A stretch of 64,000 nucleotides of DNA from Neorhizobium tomejilense (lineage in GTDB: Bacteria > Pseudomonadota > Alphaproteobacteria > Rhizobiales > Rhizobiaceae), in the NCBI GenBank assembly GCA_002968845.1, contig PVBG01000024.1:1-64000 (forward strand), given 5' to 3'. A model generated the notes under the pieces. The model had not been told where the DNA came from and made no database searches. It was given only the letters and a program-made list of their open reading frames with translations. The number at the start of each line of letters is the position of its first letter. The stretch's first letter is position 1. This document shows, in pieces, positions 41,954 to 50,830 of the stretch. The position numbers were made by a program, and so were the translations under genes.

Positions 41954-42784
41954 GTGCTGACATTCGGAGCCTTGCTCGATCTGGCCGCAATTCCGCGCAG
42001 CACCGTCCGGCTCCTGCGGCATCAGGAAAATCGGTATACCGCCCATGCCTCTCCCTACATCCTCTGGCGCGACCACCGCCACCGTTTCGAGAGCTATCAG
42101 GAAACGCAGGGTTTCCGGGATGCGCCAGTCCTGAACGCGCCAGTTTGGGCATCGTTCGTGGGCGTTCCGGGAAAGGATACACTCTTCGTCGGACTGTACT
42201 CGGCAGAGCTAGTCGGCCCTCTTCCGGTAGATCGACCCCACCCCATTCATGGCGAAGTGGAAGCGGCCGGAAGCTGTAATTTTTATCGTCTCACGCCGAA
42301 ATCCGAACTGTCAGAGTATGCTGGTCGGCTCTGGATCGACTGGGGCGACGGTTTCCGAGCATGGATCCAGCGTGGGGACAAGAAAGAGAAGCCGATCGTC
42401 GAGCTACGGCGAACCTTCGCTGAGGATTCCTTTCCCGGGTTCTCCGCTCTAATCCTGAACCTCTCGGAGATCGAGACGATCCCGGCGAGCTGGCTGGCTG
42501 CTCTGTCATCGACACGCGGGATCTATCTGCTCTCCTGCCCTCGGACACGGGAGCAATACGTTGGGATGGCTGCCGGAGCTGAAGGCTTCATTGGAAGGTG
42601 GCGAGAATACTTCGCAACCGGACACGGCGGCAATGTCGGTCTGAAGAGCCGCGATCCCAGCGACTACCGTGTGTCGATCCTGGAGACGGTCGGCAACAAC
42701 GCGACCGTGGCCGATCTTCTCGCGGTCGAAGTCAGATGGAAATGCAAGCTCCTGAGCCGGGAAATGGGCCTCAACCGGAACTGA
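41954..42784 (+). CDS. GIY-YIG nuclease-domain protein
   Basis: 276 residues from GTG 41954. The C-terminal about 100 residues hold the GIY-YIG core: STRGIYLLSCPRTREQYVGM, the arginine helix (GFIGRWREYFATG), and the acidic helix (LLAVEVRWKCKLL). The N-terminal 170 residues form an unknown domain (WRDHRHRFESYQETQGF), perhaps for target recognition. No methylase adjoins it. A restriction or repair role is inferred. Confidence 0.75.
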   Translation: MLTFGALLDLAAIPRSTVRLLRHQENRYTAHASPYILWRDHRHRFESYQETQGFRDAPVLNAPVWASFVGVPGKDTLFVGLYSAELVGPLPVDRPHPIHGEVEAAGSCNFYRLTPKSELSEYAGRLWIDWGDGFRAWIQRGDKKEKPIVELRRTFAEDSFPGFSALILNLSEIETIPASWLAALSSTRGIYLLSCPRTREQYVGMAAGAEGFIGRWREYFATGHGGNVGLKSRDPSDYRVSILETVGNNATVADLLAVEVRWKCKLLSREMGLNRN

Positions 42785-43116
42785 AATCTATCGCTGCGCC
42801 TCCACCGCCCGCCCTGATCTGGTTGAGCAAGAGCAAGCACTGCTCCACCTCGGGTCGAGGCAGCTTCCGGAGGATAAGAGAACTTTCCCACGTGCTCGAT
42901 CTCAGCGGGACCGCCAGTCGTGGCATCGATCACATGCCAGGAGCCGTTTTCATGCTGGCCGGGAGGATATCGCGAAATGCATCCGTCGATATTCTCACAC
43001 CCACGGGTTTGAATCGAACTGTAGATCAGGGTACCTGTCCTTCCGATGAGGATCAACGAAATTGGGGAAAACAGAGTGGCATATAGCAAAGCCGATTTCC
43101 GGATCCTGAAGGACAA
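42664..43116 (-). CDS. Doubtful small membrane protein covering the 42785-43045 gap
   Basis: On the minus strand a frame starts with a hydrophobic segment (LLYATLFSPISLILIG) followed by RGCENIDGCISRYPP and SWHVIDATTGG, which look like a small anchored protein. It overlaps the ends of both plus-strand neighbours and has no clear ribosome-binding site, so it may be a decayed gene. Confidence 0.3.
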   Translation of the reverse strand: MSFRIRKSALLYATLFSPISLILIGRTGTLIYSSIQTRGCENIDGCISRYPPGQHENGSWHVIDATTGGPAEIEHVGKFSYPPEAASTRGGAVLALAQPDQGGRWRRSDRFQFRLRPISRLRSLHFHLTSTARRSATVALLPTVSRIDTR

Positions 43117-43729
43117 GTTCTCTCAGTCGCTGGTCACCCATAACGGTGAGCCGTTGTCATGCGAGCTTTACGGCGCTTCCTTCTCCCACGGCGCGCTGGC
43201 AGTTGAAACGGAACATGGAGAGGCGCATGAGGTTCATGTCGCGGAAGCGTGCAATATAGCCGCCGTTATATCCTCAATCGGCCGCATCTTGAGCCTGCCT
43301 CGATCGGACATCGCATGTGAGGAGATGTCGGAGGTCCTGCTACTCCGTCTGGATGTTCTGAGAGAATACATACGCTCGGCCGTCGAAACATCACATGAAG
43401 GCACATATACCGAAAGCAATGCCGACATGACGATCAAACGGTGGGCTGGGTTTCTAAAACATCCATCGGATTACGTCTTCGCGCACAGGTGTCTGTCATC
43501 ACCGGAGGTTACCTATGAACCACCAACGATTGAAATAGACTGCGCGTTTCTGACCACTTGGGACAAGCTCAAGCGACGCGAGCGCGATCAAAAAAAATCC
43601 GATCTAGCGCACCGGGTCGTTTCGATTAAACTTCCAGATATCGGGAAAGTAGAAGCATTCTTCTCCTCATGCGCCGATCACATCAACAAGCTAGTCGCCG
43701 CCAACACTCTGCAGAGCGTTGCTTCCTAA
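43046..43729 (+). CDS. Hypothetical protein, 227 residues
   Basis: Start uncertain: ATG 43046, or GTG 43076 after GGGGAAAACA. Helical and charged; contains EEMSEVLLLRLDVLREYI and a basic stretch (DKLKRRERDQKKSDLA). No known motif. Confidence 0.55.
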   Translation: MRINEIGENRVAYSKADFRILKDKFSQSLVTHNGEPLSCELYGASFSHGALAVETEHGEAHEVHVAEACNIAAVISSIGRILSLPRSDIACEEMSEVLLLRLDVLREYIRSAVETSHEGTYTESNADMTIKRWAGFLKHPSDYVFAHRCLSSPEVTYEPPTIEIDCAFLTTWDKLKRRERDQKKSDLAHRVVSIKLPDIGKVEAFFSSCADHINKLVAANTLQSVAS

Positions 43730-43844
43730 TCGAGCTTGACGACCCTCGACATTCGTTGTGCGACATCCAGATTGGCAGCCTAGTTGGCGAATGCCATCGC
43801 TCTTGCCCAAAGTTCTGACACTCCTCTCATGTCATCGGTTCATT

Positions 43845-44669
43845 ATGCCAAAAGTTAACTATCGAAATCAGGCTAGGGAATACCTGAAGCGAGCAAAGGC
43901 CGAGCTGGAGACAGGAGAGGATCATCGCCTCCGATATGCCGCTCTCGATCTTCGCTTTGCGATCGAAGCGCTAACCTATGACCGGGCGCAAGCCTACAAG
44001 AATGAGCTGCTGCCCTCGGAATACGAGACGTGGCAACCGAGAAAGCTGCTTGCCCTGCTGCTCGAGATCGACCCCATGGCTGACAAGGGCGGCTCCCTTG
44101 CTGTGGGAGTAGAGGAGACGGAGGGAGAGCCTGCCCCTGAAATGGTTCCATTCGGAAGCGAGACCGTTTTCGATCTGCGGTTGCTGAAAAAGCACTACGA
44201 TGCCATCGGCAATTTCCTGCACGTGCCGACACTGGCGCAAGCGGAGAAGGCACCACCCCCACCTGAGAAATTCCGTCAGCGTTGCGGCGAGGTCGCCGAT
44301 TATGTGGGGAAGGTCTTGGCCTCCCCAGTATGGAACATCACATTCGGTAGCTTCGCGACGATGGAGTGCGAAAAATGCGGCGCAAAGATCAGGAGACGGA
44401 TGCCTCATGGCCAAAAAACGGCCTCGGCGGCATGTTTCGAATGTGAGGCGACCTACACAATAACCGACCGGGGAAACGGCAAGGTCGAATGGAAGATGGA
44501 CATGGTGGATGTCCGATGCGGCAACCAAGATTGCGATAAAGTCATCCACATATTGAAGAAGGAGCTGAAGCCGGGTTCCCATTGGGTTTGCGAGGTATGC
44601 CATGGAAAGAACGTCATCGCATTATCGATCAGGCACGAACCGAGCGAGCAAGCAGCTTCGGCCTCCTGA
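43845..44669 (+). CDS. Zinc-ribbon protein of unknown function
   Basis: 274 residues from ATG 43845. The N-terminal half is helical (ARYAALDLRFAIEA-like segment), then a CxxC...CxxC unit (MECEKCGAKIRRR ... ACFECEATY) and a second pair (VRCGNQDCDKV ... WVCEVCHGK). Two zinc ribbons suggest nucleic-acid or protein binding. A longer start at 43758 has no support. Confidence 0.6.
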   Translation: MPKVNYRNQAREYLKRAKAELETGEDHRLRYAALDLRFAIEALTYDRAQAYKNELLPSEYETWQPRKLLALLLEIDPMADKGGSLAVGVEETEGEPAPEMVPFGSETVFDLRLLKKHYDAIGNFLHVPTLAQAEKAPPPPEKFRQRCGEVADYVGKVLASPVWNITFGSFATMECEKCGAKIRRRMPHGQKTASAACFECEATYTITDRGNGKVEWKMDMVDVRCGNQDCDKVIHILKKELKPGSHWVCEVCHGKNVIALSIRHEPSEQAASAS

Positions 44670-44839
44670 AGCAAGGCACCCGCCAAACCGCACCAGCTCC
44701 CAGATCCGCGTTCAAGGCAAACGTCGATGCCTTCAACAACGGTCGCCTCCGGCCGCTTGCTTCCCCAATCCGTGACGACAGTGCCGCCCGGAGTGCGCCT
44801 CGCAGACCCAGTGGGTATCGCGGCAATTCGGGCATGTGG

Positions 44840-45772
44840 TCATGGCTCAGGTGTCCAGCTTGCAGACCTCGGTTTTTCTTGGATCTCGCGCAAGCCTTTG
44901 TAGCTGGGATGCCGCAGTTTCCCGTCGCCAGTCCAGCCTCGATATTCGATCTCTGCAATCAATGTCGGCTGGATCCACGCGACATCGCGTTTCCCGGAGT
45001 AGAGAACCGGAGGAGACTTTCGCTTCCACGGCAACTTATCCATCATCGTTCGGAGCTGGGCGGCCTCACGCTGTTTGAATCCGGTCCCGACCGATCCGAC
45101 ATAGACGACCTGGTTGCCGCGATAGGCACCAAGCAAAAGCGACCTGAAGGATCCGGCCGACTTCTCGTAGCCGACAATGAAGAAGCTCTCGGACGCGATG
45201 CACTTGACCTTGATCCATTCGCCGCCTCGGCCGGAACGGTAGCTGCTGTCGATTTGCTTGGCGATGATGCCTTCGAGGCCGTGGTCGCAGGATGCCTGGA
45301 ACAGTTGTTCTCCGGTCGCGTCGGAGGATTCCGAGAACTTGATGCTGGCCCCTTCCCGGTTCCCGATCAGGTCGCCGAGGGGATGACGGCGAACGCGAAG
45401 CTCGGTGTTCTGGAAATTGTGGCCGTCCAGATACGAGGTCGAAGGCTACGAACTGGGCCGGGGATGTCTTCCTGCCAGCTCGGCCGCCGAGTGATGCCTG
45501 CAGGAGATTGAAGTCGCTCCTCCCCTGCTCGTCGTACATGACCGCCTCGCCGTCGATGATAGCTGAAGCCATACCCAGATCTTGCGCTCCTATCTCTATT
45601 TCCGGAAAGCGGCTCGTCCAGTCGTGGCCGCCTTTCGTGAGTATGCGGATCCCGATGGGCTCAACGTGGATCGCCGCCTGTAGCTATCCCATTTGATTTC
45701 ATAGGACCAGTCATCGCCCTCGGGCGGCCGAGACTTCAGGAGGGCCAGACACGGCTCCACCCGGATCGGCAC
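44840..45772 (-). pseudogene. Broken LigD/LigC-type ATP-dependent DNA ligase
   Basis: Pieces of one ligase lie in order but in different frames. EGDDWSYEIKWDSYR carries the nucleotidyl-binding lysine (the usual KxDGxR glycine is Ser); after a shift come HVEPIGIRILTKGGHDW and ASAIIDGEAVMYDEQGRSDF; after another shift, near 45440, FKQREAAQLRTMMDKLPW and the OB-domain end at 44840. At least two frameshifts and the mutated motif mark it as inactive. Intact homologs join ends in bacterial non-homologous end joining; no Ku gene is visible here. Confidence 0.75.
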
Positions 45773-46163
45773 GGATCGAGGAGAAGGTTCGGCTGCGCCG
45801 GGTCACGGCGCCGAGGCTTCGACCGTACAGGTGCCTCGGCATCTCGAAGGAGAGGTTTCGATCTCGGCGGCCTCGTCATGGATGCAGTTGAGCCTGAAAG
45901 TCGTAAAGATACCGATGTGAGCAGATTTGAAGAACGAGAACCGCCTTGCTGGAGCGCACAATGCGGTCCCACATCCATGCGAACACGGCAGATCCTACAA
46001 TGGACTATAGGCGCTCGTGCGTGTAATTTGAGGACGACGGGCTTCCAACAGGTTTAGTGATGACAAAGATCTCCGCATGAATATTCTGGGTTCTGAGAAG
46101 CCTGCGAGGAGCTTTAATTGCCTCACGAGCAAAATTCTTTAGTCGCAACGAGAGAGGTTATCC
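45773..46163. other. Gene-free stretch after the ligase remnant
   Basis: No coding frame with start signals was found, only a repetitive-looking arginine/proline frame on the minus strand. The part next to 45773 may be the degraded 5' end of the ligase gene. The last about 150 bases are AT-richer and probably hold the promoter of the gene starting at 46164. Confidence 0.35.
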
Positions 46164-46529
46164 GTGACTGGAAAGCTTTGGATAATGTTAGCGGTACAGT
46201 TCTTGTTGTGGTCGCCTTTAGCATCTGCAGATGAGTACAGGGTGAACCGGTCTCAACTCAACTGCGTCAGAGATAACATTGATAACTACTTGAAAACAAA
46301 TGGCGATGTTATCACAATCGTTCTTCCGGCTTGCCCTATAGCTGACCCGCTAGAGGCATATCGCTCGTTAGCTAAAAACAATGCGTTCAAGCGCGAGGAC
46401 CGTGATCAATCGAAGCTTGACGCAATAATAAAGATCAAGCGAACCGAGCTCACCTGTGTGTTAAAGTCGATAGATGGCACAATTGGTGATCCAATAGTTA
46501 TCTCGACCGATAAGAAATGCGTAAATTAG
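46164..46529 (+). CDS. Small exported protein, 121 residues
   Basis: GTG 46164 preceded by GAGAGAGGTTATCC. A signal peptide (LWIMLAVQFLLWSPLASA, cleavage before DEY) and four cysteines in the mature part (LNCVRD, LPACPIA, LTCVLK, KKCVN), suggesting two disulfides in the periplasm. Its stop is immediately followed by the next ATG. Confidence 0.62.
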   Translation: MTGKLWIMLAVQFLLWSPLASADEYRVNRSQLNCVRDNIDNYLKTNGDVITIVLPACPIADPLEAYRSLAKNNAFKREDRDQSKLDAIIKIKRTELTCVLKSIDGTIGDPIVISTDKKCVN

Positions 46530-47042
46530 ATGGAACTCGAGCGGCTAATTAAGTGGGCAGAGTTGCTCGCACATGGCGCGGTCCTTGTTGGCCTTGTTCT
46601 AGCAGTTACTGGCTATATTTCCGAAAGGGGTAACCGGAGGGAGCAGTTTACCGTAGAATACTCTCGGGCTTATGACCAAGAATATCTGCAGACTGCACGA
46701 ACGCAAATCAGGGCGAACATCAGATCAATCGAAACCGCACTTGCTGGGTACAAAATTTCGAACGGGGCAATTGCTGATTTATTGGTTAGGCAAATTGAGG
46801 CTGGCGGAGAAAAGACACCGGAAGGCGACATCCTCGCGATCGCCGAATACTTTAATGGGGCTTTGAGTTGTGTTGAGGCCGGACTCTGTAACGACAAGCT
46901 CTTCAAAAAACTACATTCAAACGAGGCATCAAGCTTGGCTTGTCTACTTTTACCTGCGCTCGACGCGATTAGTTTGCCGGGTGGGCAAGCTGAATTGAAG
47001 AGAGGGCTGCTGCATTTTCGAACAGCACCGCCAGGGTGTTAA
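46530..47042 (+). CDS. Single-pass membrane protein, 170 residues
   Basis: ATG directly after the previous TAG, so coupled. One N-terminal helix (HGAVLVGLVLAVTGYI) and a cytoplasmic-looking helical domain; the layout resembles DUF4760-like membrane proteins, but this is not certain. Several cysteines near the end (LSCVEAGLC). Confidence 0.55.
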   Translation: MELERLIKWAELLAHGAVLVGLVLAVTGYISERGNRREQFTVEYSRAYDQEYLQTARTQIRANIRSIETALAGYKISNGAIADLLVRQIEAGGEKTPEGDILAIAEYFNGALSCVEAGLCNDKLFKKLHSNEASSLACLLLPALDAISLPGGQAELKRGLLHFRTAPPGC

Positions 47043-47093
47043 AGCTCTCTCCGGATAATACCGCGGTGGGGCCACACAACTGGAATAAAGAAT

Positions 47094-48695
47094 TCAAAGC
47101 CTACCAAGGCTTTCAATTGCCACCTTATACACCCTCCTCATGCATTCTACATTCGATCCACACTTGTTACGCTGCTTAATCATTTCTCTCCCGCTCAATG
47201 TCGCGGCGACTTTTGCAGTCAATTTCTTCGTCGCGAAATCGCGCTCAAATTGTAGATCAAGACCCGAGAGCTCTGCGTCCTCACAAATCTTGCGTTCCGT
47301 TTCGTTACCTGCGTTAACACACCATCCGGGCCGAGTGTACGCTAGAGCTATTTTTTCTTCAGCTTGAAGCTTACTCTCGACATCAATCAGTTTCGTGTCG
47401 GCAGGGAGGGCCAAGAGTGCCGCTGGAAGGCGGATGAGCTCTTGCATCGGATCGAACTCCGTACCCACTGCATAGAGTGACGAAAACCGAGCATCATCCT
47501 CGGCAGGTGGCAAGGTTATCGCACACCACTCCGGACGGTCTCTGATGTTTTCGTCGTGAGCGCCGACGATACCCGGACTTGGAAACAGGTAACTGTAGCT
47601 CTGGGAATAGTCATCCGTTTTCCAACGCAGAAAGCTTGGCGCAACCGCAGCGAAATCGGGACCAAGCTGCCTCGATATCTGTTGCCAGAACTTAAGAAGT
47701 GACCCCGGAGACTGTGAAGCATTCTCTGCAAAGTCAATCAAATCCGATGCGTGATCCTCAATCCAGTTGCGAAAACTTCTCTTAACTGCCGTAGTTTTCA
47801 GGAAACTTTCGAGGCCGCTTACGTATTTAGTGGACACGCCTGTAATAATACTTTTATCTAGGAAGCGGATGTAATCATCCAGATGACTATAAGTTGATTC
47901 ATTATTTGAAAACTTCTTATTGGTCGAATCTCTGGCCGAGCGGTTCTTCCCCCAGTGGCTAAGATTAAAGCATATCGTCCCAAGAGATCGAGAACTTTCA
48001 ACTGGCGCATTTGGCTTCTCCGTCACAACTGATGCACCGATCAGGTTTGCGTCTTCGATCGTCTCAATAACGTAGAATGCTTCGGGATCGGGATGTAAAA
48101 GCTTGGACGCAAACCACATCGGTATCCGATGATCTTGGAACCGAACTAGAAGCTCCTGCGCGATTTTGAATGAAAGCGTGCCATTCATCATCACATCGTA
48201 GTTGGAGTATCTCCCGTCACTGAGAAGAACGTAGGGGGCATGAAAGCCCAAAACGCCCTTCGGATTTAGGCGGCGAAACGCGTGAGGATTATCTAGGTTA
48301 TGGCCATCTGGCACAGAGCCCCCAAGCCACATTACGGCACAAGCTGAGTAGCAAGTTGCACCAGCCTCCACCGATGTTGCGATCATGGACGTAAAAAAAT
48401 AGTCCATGATTTTGACAGCCTCAGAAAAGTTTCCACCTTCGCTGTTAAGATAGACAAGTTCGCAACGAAGCCTCGACATACCGGAGTCTCGCTTTCCGAT
48501 ATACTTTTCCAATTTTTCGAGGTCGCCCGCCTCGATGGCCCCTCTGACCACGCACGTGTTAAAGCCATCGAGTTCCTGAGGTAATCCGGTTTCTTTGGCT
48601 CGTGTTGAATTGACTTCGAGAGCGACCGCTGACTTCGTGAGGAGTAGAAGCGTTACAAGGAGCGCAAAGCCCGCGAATAATATTTGTCTGAGCAT
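47094..48695 (-). CDS. Exported ClpP-like protein with C-terminal LprI-like domain
   Basis: 533 residues from ATG 48695 (GGGGAACTG upstream), with signal peptide LLVTLLLLTKSAVA. The first domain is ClpP/crotonase-like: VYLNSEGGNFSEAVKIMDYF, then EAGATCYSACAVMWLGGS with the serine in the active-site position, and GFHAPY supplying a histidine. The C-terminus (RPGWCVNAGNETERKICEDA ... RNKCGSNVECMRRVY) matches the lysozyme-inhibitor LprI-like cysteine pattern. A periplasmic protease joined to a cell-wall-related domain is suggested; the combination is unusual. Confidence 0.68.
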   Translation of the reverse strand: MLRQILFAGFALLVTLLLLTKSAVALEVNSTRAKETGLPQELDGFNTCVVRGAIEAGDLEKLEKYIGKRDSGMSRLRCELVYLNSEGGNFSEAVKIMDYFFTSMIATSVEAGATCYSACAVMWLGGSVPDGHNLDNPHAFRRLNPKGVLGFHAPYVLLSDGRYSNYDVMMNGTLSFKIAQELLVRFQDHRIPMWFASKLLHPDPEAFYVIETIEDANLIGASVVTEKPNAPVESSRSLGTICFNLSHWGKNRSARDSTNKKFSNNESTYSHLDDYIRFLDKSIITGVSTKYVSGLESFLKTTAVKRSFRNWIEDHASDLIDFAENASQSPGSLLKFWQQISRQLGPDFAAVAPSFLRWKTDDYSQSYSYLFPSPGIVGAHDENIRDRPEWCAITLPPAEDDARFSSLYAVGTEFDPMQELIRLPAALLALPADTKLIDVESKLQAEEKIALAYTRPGWCVNAGNETERKICEDAELSGLDLQFERDFATKKLTAKVAATLSGREMIKQRNKCGSNVECMRRVYKVAIESLGRL

Positions 48696-48813
48696 CAGTT
48701 CCCCAAAATATTGATGACGCATCACTACACCTTTAGACTATTCGACTAGCTTCCGTCTTCCCTTTCAGGGCCGAATTAATGGTGTCTTGCGTCGAGACTT
48801 GCTGAGGAACTGT

Positions 48814-49041
48814 ATGACCAGATTTGCAGAAACCGAGACCGCGCTACTTGAGCGCCTCCGCGCCCTGAAGGCAGCGCCGGAGATGTCGTTGAACCTCTTC
48901 GACATCGGCGTTCCGATGGCGGCGGCCGGGTTCACGCAGGACGAAGTTATGGCCGTCCTGGATGCGCTCGAGCAGGACAAGGTCGTTGCCTATGGGCCGG
49001 GAAATCGGCTGCAGATCCTGAAGGAGCTGCCAGAGGGCTAG
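48814..49041 (+). CDS. Small hypothetical protein, 75 residues
   Basis: ATG 48814 with GAGGAACTGT upstream (better than TTG 48787). The pattern MAAAGFTQDEVMAVLDALEQ with a following beta hairpin suggests a winged-helix fold. Converges on and overlaps the 49038-49325 gene by four bases. Confidence 0.58.
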   Translation: MTRFAETETALLERLRALKAAPEMSLNLFDIGVPMAAAGFTQDEVMAVLDALEQDKVVAYGPGNRLQILKELPEG

Positions 49042-49325
49042 TGCCTGGTCCCGGTCATGTCGCGGTCGAACTCGTCCATCAGCTCGAGGGCGCGATATAC
49101 GACCTTCGCAGGCTCCTCCGAATAGTCGGCCGCCAGCTCCTCACGCTCGTCATCGATCTTCGAACCGAGCTGCTCCAAGTCCTTGCTGCGGTCATCGCTG
49201 AACGTCCGTGCCAGCGAGGCCACGTAATGCAGGCGTTTCGACACCTCCCGCAGCACCATGTCGCGCTGATCTACGGTCAGGGTCGAGAACGATCGGGGTG
49301 TGAGGATGTCAACATCATTGGGCAT
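49038..49325 (-). CDS. Small acidic helical protein, 95 residues
   Basis: ATG 49325 preceded by GGAAGAGG. Helical (SKRLHYVASLARTFSDDRSK) and acidic. Convergent with the previous gene. Unknown. Confidence 0.58.
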   Translation of the reverse strand: MPNDVDILTPRSFSTLTVDQRDMVLREVSKRLHYVASLARTFSDDRSKDLEQLGSKIDDEREELAADYSEEPAKVVYRALELMDEFDRDMTGTRH

Positions 49326-49446
49326 TACTCATTACCTCTTCCAACTGATTCGCGAATCAATCGAATCACTTAGGAAAGGTTCCGACTCCCGAATTTGACC
49401 AATCTGCTTCGAGGCCTTACCTCTCCAAGAAAGGGAGGAAGTTGAG

Positions 49447-49794
49447 ATGACTGTGATCTACATGCTGAAGTTCTATCGGGCCGCTTTCGGAGACACGAAG
49501 TACCCCGACATCCCATTTCCCGGCAGCTCTCTGGAAGAGGCGAAGGCGGAGGCCTGCGAGGCGCTTTTTGCTCGCTTCAAAGACATGAAAGCGGCTGGAA
49601 AAGGGAGGGAGGCACCGATAGGCGCTGCTCTGCTTGATGACAACGATGATGTCATCGCGAGGTTTCAAGTCCGCCCAAAGATAAACGGGCGCGGTGGCGA
49701 GGAGGCTGTCGAGATGGCCCCTCAAATCTGGCGGAAGAACCAGCCAGGAAAGCCCTCGCCCGAGATCCGAGAGCTTCAGGATCGAGATCAGTAG
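49447..49794 (+). CDS. Small hypothetical protein, 115 residues
   Basis: AAGGGAGGAAGTTGAG before ATG 49447. Mixed alpha/beta with a basic C-terminal half. Converges on the DUF3768 gene, overlapping by 7 bases. Confidence 0.64.
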   Translation: MTVIYMLKFYRAAFGDTKYPDIPFPGSSLEEAKAEACEALFARFKDMKAAGKGREAPIGAALLDDNDDVIARFQVRPKINGRGGEEAVEMAPQIWRKNQPGKPSPEIRELQDRDQ

Positions 49795-50129
49795 TCCTCG
49801 GCGTACATCAGGGTCATGACCCTGATCGTCGTGTTCTGATCCTCGGGATGCTCGGAGCCGTGCATCTCGTCGAGGCTATAGTAGTCGATCCTGAACATGA
49901 AGGCCTCGCCATCGACCTCGAACTTCCCGAAGTCATGCTCGCCGTAGGGATCATCGCCGTCGGGCCAGTCGTCGAAGGCTGCCGCAGCGCGGTAGACGCG
50001 GATCACCTTCTCCTTGCCGTCCTGTCCGAGCGCTCCCATGGCAACCATGCGACCGTTCAGAGCGCAGCCATTCAGGCGCAGCTCGTCATTGAGATCGCGG
50101 ATGCGGATCATGCGCTCTTCCGGTGTCAT
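49788..50129 (-). CDS. DUF3768-family protein
   Basis: 113 residues; IRDLNDELRLNG at the start, DDPYGEHDFGKFEVDG in the middle and RVMTLMYAEDY at the end match the DUF3768 pattern, a family common on alphaproteobacterial plasmids and of unknown function. The start overlaps the previous stop (ATGA). Last gene of the long operon starting at 53859. Confidence 0.8.
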   Translation of the reverse strand: MTPEERMIRIRDLNDELRLNGCALNGRMVAMGALGQDGKEKVIRVYRAAAAFDDWPDGDDPYGEHDFGKFEVDGEAFMFRIDYYSLDEMHGSEHPEDQNTTIRVMTLMYAEDY

Positions 50130-50350
50130 GGGTGCGGCCCACGGTGAATCAGGACGCTCTTGCCGTCCTTGCTCTTCGCCTGCACGAACCAGAGATCAGG
50201 ATGATCCCGGAGAACGGCAAGCAAGCTCTCCTGCAGATCCTCGGACACGCCTTCGGAGGCATCGATCGCGACATCGCTGCGCGTGATGATCGGATCTAGG
50301 TCTTCAAGGATCTCGCGTGCGCGGTCGTTGCGTTCGTGATCACCCACCAT
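50126..50350 (-). CDS. Small hypothetical protein, 74 residues
   Basis: ATG 50350 lies one base after the upstream TGA (TGAGATG). Acidic helical start and a beta-rich end (LWFVQAKSKDGKSVLIHRG). Coupled to its neighbours. Unknown. Confidence 0.58.
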   Translation of the reverse strand: MVGDHERNDRAREILEDLDPIITRSDVAIDASEGVSEDLQESLLAVLRDHPDLWFVQAKSKDGKSVLIHRGPHP

Positions 50351-50351
50351 C

Positions 50352-50546
50352 TCAATAACCCAGCCATTCAACGATATCGGACCCGGCATACTCGCCGTAG
50401 TGATCCGGCGCGGCAATCGTGGATCCGGTCTCGACGTCGATGATGGCGTTGCTGGCATCGATCGTGAACGCGACCTGGTGGCGCTTCAATTCGGCCTTGG
50501 CCTCGTCGATCGACACGGTGGCTTCCAATGCCTCGAAGTAGTTCAT
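50352..50546 (-). CDS. Small hypothetical protein, 64 residues
   Basis: AGAGGAGCGAGGTC before ATG 50546. Helix (SIDEAKAELKRHQVAF) then beta strands. Unknown. Confidence 0.6.
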   Translation of the reverse strand: MNYFEALEATVSIDEAKAELKRHQVAFTIDASNAIIDVETGSTIAAPDHYGEYAGSDIVEWLGY

Positions 50547-50558
50547 GACCTCGCTCCT

Positions 50559-50708
50559 CTATTCCGTACCCGGCATGATCCCCGGAGGGATCGCACCACG
50601 ATGTTCGATCTCGTATCCTAATCCCAGAAGGGCCGTGACCAGCGCGGCCGGGGATGACTGCTCATCGATCCTGATCTCGCCATAGCCGTCCCACTGGCGG
50701 CTTCCCAT
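50559..50708 (-). CDS. Very small protein, 49 residues, overlapping the previous gene
   Basis: ATG 50708 to TAG 50559 lies in another frame within the end of the 50618-50830 gene. The sequence is very protein-like (RQWDGYGEIRIDEQSSPAAL ... LGLGYEIEHRG), more so than the arginine/serine-rich tail of the overlapping frame. Either two overlapping genes or a frameshift that split one protein. Confidence 0.45.
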   Translation of the reverse strand: MGSRQWDGYGEIRIDEQSSPAALVTALLGLGYEIEHRGAIPPGIMPGTE

Positions 50709-50830
50709 GCGCAGAATACGGCCTCGAAGGCGGCATATTCTGAATCGGACATGGGAAAAGGCTCGGGGAAATGCGCGAAGGAGATCTCACCGCCGTTCAA
50801 CGGCTCCCACTGGATGACGAGGCGGGTCAT
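50618..50830 (-). CDS. Small hypothetical protein, 70 residues (tail doubtful)
   Basis: ATG overlaps the upstream stop (ATGA). The first about 45 residues look normal (LVIQWEPLNGGEISFAHFPE); the tail (SHPRPRWSRPFWD) reads like an out-of-frame translation of the 50559-50708 gene. Confidence 0.52.
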   Translation of the reverse strand: MTRLVIQWEPLNGGEISFAHFPEPFPMSDSEYAAFEAVFCAWEAASGTAMARSGSMSSHPRPRWSRPFWD

